A DNA stretch of 64,000 nucleotides from JBEKIK01 sp050013075 (GCA_050013075.1 JBEKFZ010000002.1:1-64000); one strand, 5' to 3'; positions 1 to 9,651 are shown, numbered from the stretch's first letter. The notes: generated by a model not told the origin, from the letters alone. Translations and numbers: made by a program.

Positions 1-2
1 CC

Positions 3-563
3 GGGGCCTCGCTGGAACATACACACAGCCAATTGATCGTCACGCCCATCGTGCCCATCAACGTTTGGGAAGAGATGACCGGTTCGCTGGAGTTTTATAA
101 TTATCGCGGCCGCTGCGTGTACTGCGACATGGTACAACAAGAGCTGGCCACCGAAAAACGGATTGTGCTGGATACGCCGGGTTTTCTGGCCTTTTGTCCG
201 TTCGCCAGCCGCTTCCCTTTCGAGACCTGGATCCTGCCTAAGAATCACTCCAGTCATTACGAAAATATTCAAAAAAACGAAGTTGACGAACTTTCGGGCG
301 TGATGCGCCAGGTGATCGCCAAGATCGAGGCCGCGCTTGACCAGCCCGCATATAATTACATAATACATACAGCCCCCTTTGACACGCAGGAGTTAAGCCA
401 TTATCACTGGCATATAGAGATTATGCCGAGTTTAATGAAAACAGCCGGGTTTGAATGGGGTACTGGTTTTTACATCAATCCAGTCCCGCCCGAACAAGCG
501 GCGGCGTTCCTCCGAGAAGTCGAAATTGACATACTGGAAGCGCAAGATTTTCCGGCCAGGTAA
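3..563 (+). CDS. galT: galactose-1-phosphate uridylyltransferase, 3' part
   Basis: C-terminal part of a GalT-type nucleotidyltransferase (HIT superfamily), which moves UMP between UDP-glucose and a hexose 1-phosphate in the cytosol. The frame is open from the first bases, so the start lies outside the window; 186 residues are visible. Seen: a CVYC zinc-type pair at visible residues 38-41 and HYHWHIEI at about 133-140, carrying the HxH whose histidine takes the nucleotidyl group in this family. It ends 165 bp before a GH57 glucanotransferase on the same strand, which suggests a shared role in sugar-phosphate and alpha-glucan handling. An ADP-glucose phosphorylase-like branch of the family cannot be excluded from this fragment. 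Confidence 0.88.
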   Translation, partial: GASLEHTHSQLIVTPIVPINVWEEMTGSLEFYNYRGRCVYCDMVQQELATEKRIVLDTPGFLAFCPFASRFPFETWILPKNHSSHYENIQKNEVDELSGVMRQVIAKIEAALDQPAYNYIIHTAPFDTQELSHYHWHIEIMPSLMKTAGFEWGTGFYINPVPPEQAAAFLREVEIDILEAQDFPAR

Positions 564-625
564 ACTGGACAAAACGGGGTGCGGTTGCCGATTAAGAAAG
601 TGTTTCTGCCCCATATTCCTACATA

Positions 626-704
626 AAAAAAGGGGTCAGAACTATTTTTCCTAATATAGAGTTAATTCCGTTTTCATATAAAAAATAGTTCTGACCCCTT
701 TTTT
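626..704. repeat. perfect 24-bp inverted repeat with 31-bp centre
   Basis: The arms 626-649 and 681-704 are exact reverse complements with the core GGGGTCAGAACTATTTTT. The element sits between the galT stop and the GH57 start. Its A/T-ended arms would form a strong hairpin in either direction, so it may act as a bidirectional terminator. This type of palindrome is often linked to REP-associated tyrosine transposases in other genomes; no such transposase is in the window. Confidence 0.85.
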
Positions 705-728
705 ACTCAACATACTGATTGACATATC

Positions 729-2897
729 ATGCCTCCACGCATCCGCTTCATCCTATCACTGCACAACCATCAACCCGTCGGCAACTTCGACCATATCTTC
801 CAGCAGGCGTTCGAAGATAGTTACAAACCTTTCCTCGACGTCTTCAGCCGTTACGAATCGCTGAAGATGTCGCTGCACGTCAGCGGCTCGTTGATGGAGT
901 GGCTTGGGGCTAATCAGCCAGCGTATATCGACCGCCTGGCCGAGTTGGTCGATCGAGAGCAAATCGAAATAATCGGCGGGGCGTTCTTCGAGCCGATTTT
1001 GGCGATGATTCCCAAGCGCGACCGCATCGGGCAAATCCGCGCCTATACCCGCTGGCTGCAAAACCGCCTTGGCGCCACGGTCCGCGGCATGTGGATCCCG
1101 GAACGCGTGTGGGAGCAATCGTTCAGCGGCGATCTGGCCGACGCCGGCATCGAATATACCGTTCTTGACGATTTTCACTTCAAGGCCGCCGGACTTACCG
1201 ATTCGCAGCTTACCGGGCACCTGATTACCGAGGACGAAGGCCGGTCGATCTCGGTTTTTCCAGGCAGCGAATGTTTGCGATACTTGATTCCCTTTGCCGC
1301 CCCGGAACAGACCGTGGAATACCTGGCCAAAATGGCCGAGGCGCATCCCAGCGCGATTGCCGTTTTCGGCGACGACGGCGAAAAATTCGGCACCTGGCCG
1401 GAAACGAAAAAACACGTTTATACCGACGGCTGGCTGACGCGGTTTTTCGACGTCTTGGTTCGCAACCAGGATTGGATCCACGTCACCACGCTGGCCGAAG
1501 CCTTTGACAACGTTCCCCCGGCGGGAAAAATCTATCTGCCCGATTGCAGTTATCGCGAAATGACCGAATGGGCGCTGCCGGCCGATCAACTGGTCGAGTA
1601 CGAGCGGGTTGTCCACGAAATGCGCGACAATCCCAATTGGCAGGTCTTAAAGCGATTCATGCGCGGCGGCTACTGGCGCAATTTCAAAGTGAAATATCCC
1701 GAAGCCGACGAAATGTACTGCCGCATGATGATCGTCAGCCGCCGCTTGCAAGAGATGATCGACCTTGGTATCGGTGGCGAAACGATCGAGCGGGCACGAA
1801 TCGAACTCTACCGTGCACAATGCAATTGCGCTTACTGGCACGGGGCGTTCGGCGGTCTGTACCTGCCGCACTTGCGCAACGCGGTCTACAATCACCTGAT
1901 TTCGGCCGACAACCTCTTGGAAAAAGCGGCCGGGCGTGCGGAAACGTGGATCGAGGCCGCGGCCGAGGATTTCAATTTCGACGCCCGCCAGGAAGTCCGC
2001 CTGGCCAACGACAAGCTCGTGGCGATGGTCGCTCCCGGTCACGGCGGCCATCTGGAGGAACTCGACGTCCGCAAGATCAAGCTCAATCTGCTGGCCACGC
2101 TCGCCCGCCGGATGGAAGCCTATCATTGCAAGGTGCTCGCCGGCGCGGGGGCAAACTCCGATCAGGTGGCCAGCATTCACGACCGCGTGGTTTTCAAGCA
2201 GCCCGATCTGGATAAGCGGCTGCAATACGACGATCATTTGCGCAAGAGCCTGGTCGATTTGTTTTACGACAACGACGCCTCGCTTGAGGCGGTGGTTTCG
2301 GGCCAGGCCCCGCAACGAGGCGACTTCCTCAACAGCGTGTATGAAGCCCGCATCCGCCGCAATCCCGACCGTATCCAAGTGCAACTCAGCCGCGACGGGC
2401 TGGTTGGCGGCACGCCGCTGCGGATCACCAAGGGCCTGACGCTCGACGCCGGCAGTTCCACGCTGCAAGTGGCGTATCTTTTGGAGAATCTGCCGCAAAA
2501 CCATCCTCTGCATTTTGCCGTGGAGTTGAACTTCGCCGGCCTGCCCGCCGGAGCGGATGACCGCTACTTTTCCGATTCCGACGGCAACCCCTTGGGACAA
2601 CTCGGCACGCGGCTCGATCTGGCCGACGCCTTCGGCCTGAGCCTGATCGACCAATGGCAAGGGATCGAAGTGGGACTGAAGATGTCGCGAAAAACCCGGT
2701 TCTGGACCTTTCCCGTCGAGACCGTAAGCCAATCGGAAGGCGGTTTCGAGTTGGTGCACCAGTCGGTGGTTGTAATGCCCCACTGGATCGTCGAGGCCGA
2801 TAAAGACGGTCGCTGGAGCGTGACCATGCAACTCGCGCTGGACACCAGCCGCGCAGAAGCCAAACTCCCCGCCGAAGCCGCCGTAATAACGGGCTAA
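729..2897 (+). CDS. GH57 4-alpha-glucanotransferase / alpha-amylase
   Basis: A 722-residue glycoside hydrolase family 57 enzyme, expected to cut and transfer alpha-1,4-glucan chains in the cytosol. Seen: LHNHQPVG at residue 11 (family motif 1); GMWIPERVWE around residue 120, where Glu125 aligns with the catalytic nucleophile of Thermococcus litoralis 4-alpha-glucanotransferase; and AVFGDDGEKFG around 211, holding the catalytic aspartate (Asp215 or Asp216). The long C-terminal half matches the beta-sandwich domains (DUF1925/DUF1926 type) of that subfamily, and the length is slightly above the usual ~650. No clear Shine-Dalgarno site precedes the ATG. glgC lies 24 kb away and galT just upstream, consistent with glycogen or maltodextrin use. 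Transferase versus amylase activity cannot be settled from sequence. Confidence 0.92.
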   Translation: MPPRIRFILSLHNHQPVGNFDHIFQQAFEDSYKPFLDVFSRYESLKMSLHVSGSLMEWLGANQPAYIDRLAELVDREQIEIIGGAFFEPILAMIPKRDRIGQIRAYTRWLQNRLGATVRGMWIPERVWEQSFSGDLADAGIEYTVLDDFHFKAAGLTDSQLTGHLITEDEGRSISVFPGSECLRYLIPFAAPEQTVEYLAKMAEAHPSAIAVFGDDGEKFGTWPETKKHVYTDGWLTRFFDVLVRNQDWIHVTTLAEAFDNVPPAGKIYLPDCSYREMTEWALPADQLVEYERVVHEMRDNPNWQVLKRFMRGGYWRNFKVKYPEADEMYCRMMIVSRRLQEMIDLGIGGETIERARIELYRAQCNCAYWHGAFGGLYLPHLRNAVYNHLISADNLLEKAAGRAETWIEAAAEDFNFDARQEVRLANDKLVAMVAPGHGGHLEELDVRKIKLNLLATLARRMEAYHCKVLAGAGANSDQVASIHDRVVFKQPDLDKRLQYDDHLRKSLVDLFYDNDASLEAVVSGQAPQRGDFLNSVYEARIRRNPDRIQVQLSRDGLVGGTPLRITKGLTLDAGSSTLQVAYLLENLPQNHPLHFAVELNFAGLPAGADDRYFSDSDGNPLGQLGTRLDLADAFGLSLIDQWQGIEVGLKMSRKTRFWTFPVETVSQSEGGFELVHQSVVVMPHWIVEADKDGRWSVTMQLALDTSRAEAKLPAEAAVITG

Positions 2898-2942
2898 AAA
2901 GGCTGGAGGCCGAAGGCTTGAGCGGAGAGGATAGTCTATTAT

Positions 2943-2967
2943 GTTGGGGCGACAGTTGAATTGTCGC
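2943..2967. repeat. inverted repeat, GTTGGGGYGACAGTT family
   Basis: A short dyad (GCGACA ... TGTCGC) starting with GTTGGGGCGACAGTT. A near-identical 15-mer starts the dyad at 40193, so this is a dispersed family. It lies between the convergent GH57 and bioD genes. Confidence 0.55.
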
Positions 2968-2985
2968 TTTTGTGCAAGTAATCCC

Positions 2986-3687
2986 TTATTGAACCCCTGC
3001 TAATTGTGACCAATCTGGCGCGATGTCGAACCCCACTGTTCCCCAAAATACCTCTGCCAGTACCGGCACGGTTGAGTGGGAGGCGAGTTCCAGGCGGTTG
3101 CTCGTTGTGCTGGGATCGTTGCCGGGCGGGGTGGGATTATTGAAGATGATGCCGGCGACTTTCAGACCGCCCAATAAAGTTTGGGCGGCGTGGAGCGTAA
3201 GCAGCGTGTGGTTGATCGTGCCCAGGGCGTTGCGGGCGACAACGAGCAGCGGGAAGCCGAAATCGCGGGCCAGATTGGCCACGTAGTCGCTGTCTCCCAG
3301 CGGCGAGAGCAAGCCGCCTGCGCCTTCGACCAGAACGATATCGGAGCAAGCCAGCCAGTAATCCAGCCCGTCGCGCAGAAGTTTTCGATCGAGCTGTTTG
3401 CCTTCGGCCCGGGCGGCGAGGTGCGGGGCAAGTGGGGCCTGGAAACACTGCGGGCAAACCCGATTGAACTCGCCCGGCTCGCCGGCGGCGCGCCACAGCA
3501 GCAGGGCATCGTCGGAAATCAGCCGCTCGCCTTCCTGGCGACATCCGCTGGCGGCAGGCTTGTATACGCCCACGCGGCGTCCGGCCGCCTTTAGCGCGCG
3601 GGCAATCAATATCGCGACATAAGTCTTGCCGACATTGGTATCAGTGCCGGTAATGAACAATCCGGGGCATTTTGGGCTGTAGGCCAT
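2986..3687 (-). CDS. bioD: dethiobiotin synthetase BioD
   Basis: ATP-dependent dethiobiotin synthetase, which closes the ureido ring of biotin from 7,8-diaminopelargonate and CO2. Seen: the P-loop GTDTNVGKT near the N-terminus and VEGAGGLLSPL in the middle, both diagnostic. The chosen ATG at 3687 gives 233 residues, normal for the family; an 18-codon upstream extension is open but its translation looks unlike BioD. The bases just before this ATG fall into 7-bp units (ATTGCCC, AAAGTCT, AAAGCCC), as seen before other genes of the left half. It follows fliS on the same strand, 54 bp after its stop. No other biotin genes are present. Confidence 0.93.
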   Translation of the reverse strand: MAYSPKCPGLFITGTDTNVGKTYVAILIARALKAAGRRVGVYKPAASGCRQEGERLISDDALLLWRAAGEPGEFNRVCPQCFQAPLAPHLAARAEGKQLDRKLLRDGLDYWLACSDIVLVEGAGGLLSPLGDSDYVANLARDFGFPLLVVARNALGTINHTLLTLHAAQTLLGGLKVAGIIFNNPTPPGNDPSTTSNRLELASHSTVPVLAEVFWGTVGFDIAPDWSQLAGVQ

Positions 3688-3741
3688 GGGCTTTAGACTT
3701 TGGGCAATCAGGAGGCAAAATTCGCTTCTGATTGTACCCAA

Positions 3742-4233
3742 TTACACTTCCAAGGAAAAGGAACCATCGGGCGGGGCCGAAGCGATTTCCTCATTGGAGA
3801 AAAAATGAGGGGCAAGTGGTGCGTGGCTGGTTTGCAGGGTCATTTGGCCGCCGGTCGATAGGGCGAGTTTTTCGCATACTTGCCGCCAGGTTTCGCGTTC
3901 CACGTTCAACACTCGCAGGGCCTCGGCGAGTTTGTTTTCGTCGTTGTCTATGAAGGCGCGCGTTAAAGCGTTGTGTATGAACAAGTACACTCCGGCGACT
4001 TTACCGACCAGTTCCGATTTTGCCTCGTAATCCATTCCCGCAATGATGCCACTTACAATTTTCCGGGCGCGCAGGATGCTTTTACCGGCCTGTTGGCTTT
4101 CTTTGTCTTGCCGATGTTTTTGGGCGCGCCGGCCCTCTCGAATCGCCGCATCGATAAGCATCAGTTGCAATTTTTGCGGCGTGGCGGTCGTTACTTCGGT
4201 GATCAGGTAGCAATCCGAGGCGGTATTGGGCAT
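3742..4233 (-). CDS. fliS: flagellar export chaperone FliS
   Basis: Cytosolic chaperone that binds the flagellin C-terminus and stops premature polymerisation before export. The 163-residue protein starts MPNTASDCYLITEV and contains the family core TPQKLQLMLIDAAIREGRRA. The ATG at 4233 is preferred because GGGAAAG lies before it; a 10-codon extension upstream is open but unlike the family. It sits 73 bp after fliD, the usual fliD-fliS order, and before bioD, so the three may share a transcript. The C-terminal 40 residues are longer than in E. coli FliS. Confidence 0.88.
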   Translation of the reverse strand: MPNTASDCYLITEVTTATPQKLQLMLIDAAIREGRRAQKHRQDKESQQAGKSILRARKIVSGIIAGMDYEAKSELVGKVAGVYLFIHNALTRAFIDNDENKLAEALRVLNVERETWRQVCEKLALSTGGQMTLQTSHAPLAPHFFSNEEIASAPPDGSFSLEV

Positions 4234-4306
4234 AAAGGATCTTTCCCGCTGAATGAGAAACAAAGCGATGAAACGGATAAAACGCCTAAGGATTGAATGT
4301 TTAGGA

Positions 4307-7105
4307 TCAAGAGCTACTGCTATTGCCGAAATAGAGCGAATTGCTGGAGTTGCTGCTACTGGAGGTATCGGTTATCCATGATAGGGAATCGAGCGCCGAC
4401 AGATTGTTTTGCATTTTGGATATAAACGCTTCCAGATTGGCGAATTGCTTGGTCAAGCGGGTCCGCTCGTTGTCCAGGCGAGTCGTCCAATCGCTGATTT
4501 TTTGTGTATTGTTGTCAATAGTGGTTTGCAGGGCCGTGCTTTTCAATTCCATGAGCGAATCGGTGTCACCCGCCAGGCTTTTTATTATGTTGGAGAATTT
4601 GGCCGCGACGCCGGTATCCGCCGTGGTGAAAAACGCTTTTACGTCGTCGAGATTGGTGCTAAGGACGGATTCCAGGGTGGTGTTATCCAACGTAAGAGTG
4701 CCGTCGCTCGAGCTGACGGAGATGCCCAATTGGGCCAGCGATTTGATGGTGTCGTTGCTCGTATAAGTGGCGCGTATCAGTTTCGACAGTTCGGTGTCCG
4801 CTAGATATGCGGAATAATCGCCCGTCAGGGTAGCCTCGGTTGAGGTGCTCGAATCGTAGGTGATATCGGTATTCAACGCGGTGCGGAAGGTGTTGTAATT
4901 AGTCACGAACGATTCGATGGCCGATTCAACGCTGGAAGCGTCCTCCGTGACTGTAACCGTCACGGGGCTGCTCGAAGCGGACTTGATAGTGAGCGTGGCG
5001 CCGTTCAGGACACGGGTGAAAGTGTTCGTGCTAGAAGACACCAATTTGGTTTTGGAGGACGAGCTGGACGTGCCCACGGCCAGCAGGGCGTCTTGGGCGG
5101 TGGTGGTGGTGTCAAAGGAAATATCCGCTTTCGACGTATCCACGGCGAATTTCGCGGCCTTGCCGGTCTTGTTGCTGAGGAGCGATAAACTGTAGGAACT
5201 GCTGGAATCGCCGGACACGATGGAGGCGGTAATTCCCATATTAAGATTGTTGATCGTGCTGGCCAATGTCGTCAGCGTATCGGAAGAGGTAAGGCTGATA
5301 GTGCGGGTCATGGAACCGTCGATCACTTGGGAGGAATTTTCGGTGGTGGCGGTTTGCAGCAGGTTGAGGTCGGCGGCGGTGGTGGAGTCGCCTTCCGCGA
5401 CCGAGAGCGTGCCCGAGCCGCCGGAGCTATCGGTGATTTTGATGCCGTCGCCGGTATCGTTGATTTCAGCGATGACGCCGGTGGATAATGATGATGAATT
5501 TATTGCTTTCACCACGTTGCCGATGGTTGTGGTGCTATCGTCAATGGTGATGGTGGCGATCTGGCCGTTGCTGTCGGTGATGGTGAATGTGCCATTTGCC
5601 ACGCCCGAGCCGCCGTTTAGATCGGCCAATTTGGTGTTTAACCCGACGGTCTGAAGGTGAAGATCTCCGCCGTCGACGCTGTCGCTTGCGACATCCACGG
5701 CGCCGCCGAATAATTTCGTGACAGTGGCGCCGTCATCATAGTCTTGCACTTTGAGATCGCCGGTTGTTGATCCGCTGGAATCGACCAGTTCGATGCCGTT
5801 GCCGGCGTCGTTGACCTGGGCGGTGATTTTTACTTTTGGCGTCGCCGCGCTCGCGGCGGCGTTTATGGCGTTGATTACGTCTTCGAGCGTTTCGGCGCTC
5901 GATAAACTCACGTCGGCGCTGTTTCCGGCCCGGTCGGTAATTTTGATTGTGCCCAAAGTGCCCAGGCCGCTGCCGCCGTTCAGATCGGCCAGTAGCACGG
6001 TTTTCGCCCCGGATATGATTCGGCTGCCGGTGATAACGGCGTCCGTGCCCGTGGCTGTGTCGGTGATTCCGAACAAATCCTCTAATGCCCTGGAACCGTT
6101 TTTCGCGGTGACTTTGAAGGCGTAATCCGTTGCATTCGACGAATCGGTGAGCACGAGGCGGCTTCCATCGGAGCTGATCGATGCCGTGAGCTTACTCGAC
6201 GACGCGGTTTTAATCGCGTCTATTACGTCGCCGATAGTCGTGGCGTCCGAGAGATTGACGATGCCGGTCGTGCCGTCGCCGAGTACGTACGAGAAGTCTT
6301 CAAGCGAACTGGAGCCGGTCGTTTCCACGCCGATGCCGTCGTTCAGGGCGTCGAGGCTCAGATTATCGGACAGGTAGACGATGTCCGAGCCGGTGAGTGT
6401 GCTTGTATTGCTGGTCCCCAGGATTCCCAAGGAGGCCGCGGTCTTGCCGGAGTTGACTTCCGAGACTTTGAGACTGGAAGTCGACTCGCCGGTGTTGTCG
6501 GTCAGTACGATGGAGTCGCCGCTGACCGAGGCCGTGACGTCGACCGTGTCGTTGTTGTTGATTGTCTTGAGAACGTCATCGATTGTCTTGGCCCCGGTAA
6601 GATCGATTACGGCCGACGCCCCGCTGCGATCGGTGATCTTGATTTTTCCGGCGGTAAATCCCGTTCCACCGTTTATATTGCTCAGGCTCATGGAAGTATC
6701 GACGCCGTTGCCGAAGCGGAGGGTAAGCGTTCCCGAACCGACAGTAGAGGAAGTTGAACTATAACTGGAGCTGTCTGATTCCTGGGCTTGAGCCATGCTC
6801 AGCGCAGTATAGGTATAGGTGCCAGTGGTTGGGTTTCCGGTAGTAGTGACTGAGATAACGCCGGTATTGCTGCTGGCTGCGGTGGTAGCGTCGAAAAGAG
6901 TGTATTTGCCAAGCGAATCGGTAGAGGATTTTAAAGTGGTCAGGTCCGCTATAAGGGCTGTGATCGCGGTCTTTTGGGACTTTAGAGTCGTATTCTCCGT
7001 TGTGAGCGAGTTGCTTACTGTGGAGTCCGCCTTTATCAGTTTATCAATCAGGGTGCCGTAATCGATGCCCGAAACTACGCCCGTTCCGGATGTAATTGTC
7101 GTCAT
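4307..7105 (-). CDS. fliD: flagellar filament cap FliD, enlarged
   Basis: Hook-associated protein 2, the cap under which flagellin folds at the filament tip. Ends match FliD: GIDYGTLIDKLIKADS at residue 13 and a C-terminal heptad-rich segment (residues ~850-910). At 932 residues it is about twice E. coli FliD. The excess is four tandem modules at ~142-235, 249-352, 371-475 and 490-595, each with an LNGGSG-type turn, IKITDRSG-type strand, TIGDVI-type helix and IVLTDSSG-type strand, the pattern of the flagellin hook IN motif (PF07196). Composition is very Ser/Thr/Asp-rich. The modules are probably surface-exposed, but their function is unknown. fliS follows directly. Confidence 0.92.
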   Translation of the reverse strand: MTTITSGTGVVSGIDYGTLIDKLIKADSTVSNSLTTENTTLKSQKTAITALIADLTTLKSSTDSLGKYTLFDATTAASSNTGVISVTTTGNPTTGTYTYTALSMAQAQESDSSSYSSTSSTVGSGTLTLRFGNGVDTSMSLSNINGGTGFTAGKIKITDRSGASAVIDLTGAKTIDDVLKTINNNDTVDVTASVSGDSIVLTDNTGESTSSLKVSEVNSGKTAASLGILGTSNTSTLTGSDIVYLSDNLSLDALNDGIGVETTGSSSLEDFSYVLGDGTTGIVNLSDATTIGDVIDAIKTASSSKLTASISSDGSRLVLTDSSNATDYAFKVTAKNGSRALEDLFGITDTATGTDAVITGSRIISGAKTVLLADLNGGSGLGTLGTIKITDRAGNSADVSLSSAETLEDVINAINAAASAATPKVKITAQVNDAGNGIELVDSSGSTTGDLKVQDYDDGATVTKLFGGAVDVASDSVDGGDLHLQTVGLNTKLADLNGGSGVANGTFTITDSNGQIATITIDDSTTTIGNVVKAINSSSLSTGVIAEINDTGDGIKITDSSGGSGTLSVAEGDSTTAADLNLLQTATTENSSQVIDGSMTRTISLTSSDTLTTLASTINNLNMGITASIVSGDSSSSYSLSLLSNKTGKAAKFAVDTSKADISFDTTTTAQDALLAVGTSSSSSKTKLVSSSTNTFTRVLNGATLTIKSASSSPVTVTVTEDASSVESAIESFVTNYNTFRTALNTDITYDSSTSTEATLTGDYSAYLADTELSKLIRATYTSNDTIKSLAQLGISVSSSDGTLTLDNTTLESVLSTNLDDVKAFFTTADTGVAAKFSNIIKSLAGDTDSLMELKSTALQTTIDNNTQKISDWTTRLDNERTRLTKQFANLEAFISKMQNNLSALDSLSWITDTSSSSNSSNSLYFGNSSSS

Positions 7106-7232
7106 AAGGCACCGGTGGGTTATGGGCTGAAAGCTAGATAGCCAATAAGATTATTATCTTTGCTTGTAATGACAGGGCAGTCTGGACTAAGGTTTAGTAA
7201 TGATGTCGTAGGTCGACAATTCATCAAATCTA

Positions 7233-7261
7233 ATATCGGATATTAAAACAGGTAAAGTTTA
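7233..7261 (-). promoter_or_regulatory. possible sigma-28 promoter for fliD with shared 13-mer
   Basis: On the minus strand TAAACTTT (7261-7254) and TCCGATAT (7240-7233) resemble the sigma-28 boxes TAAAGTTT and GCCGATAA, with a spacer 2 bp longer than consensus. Between them is TTTACCTGTTTTA (7256-7244), which recurs exactly at 9064-9076 in the fliC/flgF divergent region. The leader to fliD would be about 120 nt. Confidence 0.3.
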
Positions 7262-7328
7262 ACGGCATTTCAGGTGTTGTTAGTGTTAAGCAATATGCAA
7301 GTTTTAATTGTTTTTCATGCTTGATCTT

Positions 7329-7370
7329 CAAAAAAAGCCGGTCCATCCCGGGTGAGAGGACGGACCGGCT
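7329..7370 (-). terminator. rho-independent terminator of fliC
   Basis: A 13-bp stem (AGCCGGTCCGTCC paired with GGATGGACCGGCT, one G-T pair) closes a 9-nt loop and is followed on the minus strand by seven T residues. It lies 28 bp past the flagellin stop codon, the expected place for a highly expressed gene. Confidence 0.92.
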
Positions 7371-7397
7371 AGTCCTTTTTTGGCCGTCTTCACGCGG

Positions 7398-8801
7398 TTA
7401 TTGCAACAGTGTGAGGACGTTTTCGGGGTTCTTGTTGGCGATCTTCAACACGGCGGTACCTGACTGAACCAGGATTTGAGCACGTGTCAGATTGGCGGTT
7501 TCGGCCGCGAAATCGGCGTCTTGGATGACACTCTGTGCGTTTGTCAGCGCGGTGACCGTGTCGCTTAAGGTTGCGCTGTTGCTTTCGAGCGTGGAACTCT
7601 GGAAGGCGCCCAACCGACCGCGTATAGACGTGATCTGGTCGAGGGCCTCGGTGACGATTTTCGAGGCCGTGGTTAGGTCGCCGCTTGTAAGCGAGGTATC
7701 GCCGTCGGAGGCAAGTTGATATAACAGGCCGTCCACGCCGCCCAGGCTGCCGGTATCGACGCTTTGAAGGCCTAATCTGGCCTGATTGTTGGTATTGATG
7801 GTGGCGCCGAGTTGGAACGTCGCGCCGCCGCCGGTAATGGTGAACGTGGAGTCACCTGTGGCGTCGGCGACCATGGTGGCCGACATGGACAACGTTCCCG
7901 TGTTTACGCTGAGGGTGTTTCCGTTGCCTTGTGCGGTAATGCCGTTCACCGTGGCTATGACGTCGTCGCCCGCGGCATAAGTTTTGTCTAGAGTTAAGGT
8001 GCCGCTTTTTACGTCGGCCTGCACCGAGGCTTTGGAGCCGTAACCGGTCGACGTTAACGCGAGCGAGCCGCTGGTATCCTTAGCAGATATGCCGGTGGAG
8101 TCCGTAAGTGCGTTGATGGCCTGCTCAACAACGGAACCGGCGGTGTCCTTAGCGAAAGTGAAAACATAGGATCCGTCATTACCCGTGAGTTTCAAGGTCA
8201 GATCGGTGCTCAGTTTGTCGCTGGTAAGCGTGGCGGTCACTGTTGCTACAGTGGCCGCGGTTCCGACGGAAATCGTTACATCCGTGCCGTCAGTGGCGTC
8301 ATAAACCGCCGAATTGATTTGCAGACTGGCCACGTCGTCCATGCTGCCAGAAGTGGTGGGTTCATAAATATAGCCCAGAGAGCCATCCAGCATATTCCGG
8401 CCTTGATAGTTCGTGGTCTGGGCAATGCGGTTGATGGCGGCCAAGGAGGAGTCGATTACCGTTTGGTTGGCGGCCTTTTGGGCATCGCTCATGGTTGCAT
8501 CGTTAGCGGTTTGGGTAATCAGAGTTTGGATGGTGTTCAGCAACTTTGTAACTTGTGTCAGAGCGGTGTCTGCGGTGTCGATCATGCTGTTGGCCGCCGT
8601 GGTGTTGCTAATGGCCTGATTGGTGCTGGCGATTTCGCTGCCTAATTGCGCGGCGGCGATCAGGCCGGCTGGGTCGTCTTTACCGGAGTTAATTCGTAAA
8701 CCGGTGCTCAAACGGGTCATAGCCGTTTGCAATTGATTGTTTGACTTCGCAAGATTTTGCTGTGCCGTGAGTGAACTCACATTCGTGTTGATTCGGGTCA
8801 T
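7398..8801 (-). CDS. fliC: flagellin
   Basis: The filament subunit, 467 residues, exported by the flagellar type III system. The conserved ends are clear: N-terminal MTRINTNVSSLTAQQNLAKS and the LSTGLRINSGKDDPAGLIAA segment, and the C-terminal DFAAETANLTRAQILVQSG stretch followed by the residues that form the D0 coiled coil. The middle (~150-370) is the variable, Ser/Thr/Asp-rich surface domain, including FTITGGGATFQLG, a common flagellin D2 sequence. AAAGG precedes the ATG by about 10 nt and a strong terminator follows. It is the only flagellin in the window and is divergent from the flgF cluster. Confidence 0.95.
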   Translation of the reverse strand: MTRINTNVSSLTAQQNLAKSNNQLQTAMTRLSTGLRINSGKDDPAGLIAAAQLGSEIASTNQAISNTTAANSMIDTADTALTQVTKLLNTIQTLITQTANDATMSDAQKAANQTVIDSSLAAINRIAQTTNYQGRNMLDGSLGYIYEPTTSGSMDDVASLQINSAVYDATDGTDVTISVGTAATVATVTATLTSDKLSTDLTLKLTGNDGSYVFTFAKDTAGSVVEQAINALTDSTGISAKDTSGSLALTSTGYGSKASVQADVKSGTLTLDKTYAAGDDVIATVNGITAQGNGNTLSVNTGTLSMSATMVADATGDSTFTITGGGATFQLGATINTNNQARLGLQSVDTGSLGGVDGLLYQLASDGDTSLTSGDLTTASKIVTEALDQITSIRGRLGAFQSSTLESNSATLSDTVTALTNAQSVIQDADFAAETANLTRAQILVQSGTAVLKIANKNPENVLTLLQ

Positions 8802-9651
8802 GCCAAATACCTTTCATTAAAGGTTCACGCTCAAGCCGCCCCGGATGGCAGGAGCTATGCTCCCGGAAACAGCTTTTACCGCGGGCCGCATTAGAAAATT
8901 TCAATGGCGGCGTGCAGTACGCGTATGGTGGGGTTAAATCAGGAAGGAACGCTATCACTTAGCGCACGATCTACGTCCGACCGCCTTGACCCCGCATCCA
9001 GAATTGGACGCACGATGGGTCGTGAATCCGCGCTAAAATCCACATCAACCATCGGCCCGGTTATTTACCTGTTTTAGTATACTTAACAGTGGCCGATAAT
9101 CTTCTGTGACTAATGTTCTATAGCTTTCTCGGCAGGAGAAACAAACAAAGCAAGTAAAAAAATGCCACACTCCAAGACAAAGTCTTCTTATAGAGTAAAA
9201 CGATCAGTACATTCCCTATAAACCCAACTGGGACAGTATGTTAGCGGTTCAATTTACCACAGGAATGGGTAGGCTTGTTCCTACCTGATTCATGGGTGAA
9301 TTTGCGATCTTGTCGGCCGGGGCGACGATTTTCCCAGTTAATGGCTTGATAAACTTCCTAGCGATGAACGGGTATTTTGCCGGGGTCCTCAGTAGCTAAC
9401 GCGGCATAAAGCCGCAACTAAACCCCCGGTGTATTCACCGGGGGCTAAATCAGGACCCTGCATATCCATATCCGCTCCAAGGCATGGACCGGCGATTTTT
9501 GCACGTCGAATCGGCAGAACTCGCTGGTTGCGAACTGATGGATAGTGTATGCCGGAACTTGTTTTTAAGGTGTGCGGAAAGTGCCTAAGTGTTTATTAGA
9601 TTAGCCAGTTCCGCCGAATCTTGGAAAGCAGAAGGCGGCAATCGAGAAAAC
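8802..9651. other. divergent intergenic region between fliC and flgF
   Basis: About 850 bp without a convincing gene on either strand. It holds the possible fliC promoter, a GCCGATAA octamer at 9093, a GCGGC hairpin at 9400-9414 and a strong dyad at 9424-9447 (cCCCGGTG ... CACCGGGg) flanked by TAAA-type ends like the repeats at 10506 and 28266. A 13-nt GGAGCATAGCTCC hairpin (8850-8862) lies in the fliC leader. Confidence 0.6.
9049..9076 (-). promoter_or_regulatory. possible sigma-28 promoter of fliC
   Basis: Reading the minus strand, TAAA (9076-9073) and GCCGATGG (9056-9049) are 16 bp apart, close to the sigma-28 pattern TAAA-N15-GCCGATAA. The leader would be about 240 nt, longer than usual. 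The segment includes the 13-mer TAAAACAGGTAAA shared with the fliD upstream region. A GCCGATAA octamer faces the other way at 9093-9100 but has no good -35 partner. Confidence 0.35.

Noticed and set aside
756..1616. Long open frame opposite the GH57 gene
   Set aside because: Its translation has no family look and mirrors a strongly conserved enzyme on the other strand; open antisense frames are expected in GC-rich coding DNA.
3023..3050. GGGGAACAGTGGGG near the bioD end as another GGGGACAGTCCC element
   Set aside because: No inverted partner and only loose similarity; the codons fit a normal BioD C-terminus.
9146..9166. Minus-strand TGGCAT ... TTGCTT as a sigma-54 promoter for fliC
   Set aside because: The distance between GG and GC is 13 bp instead of 10, which sigma-54 does not accept.
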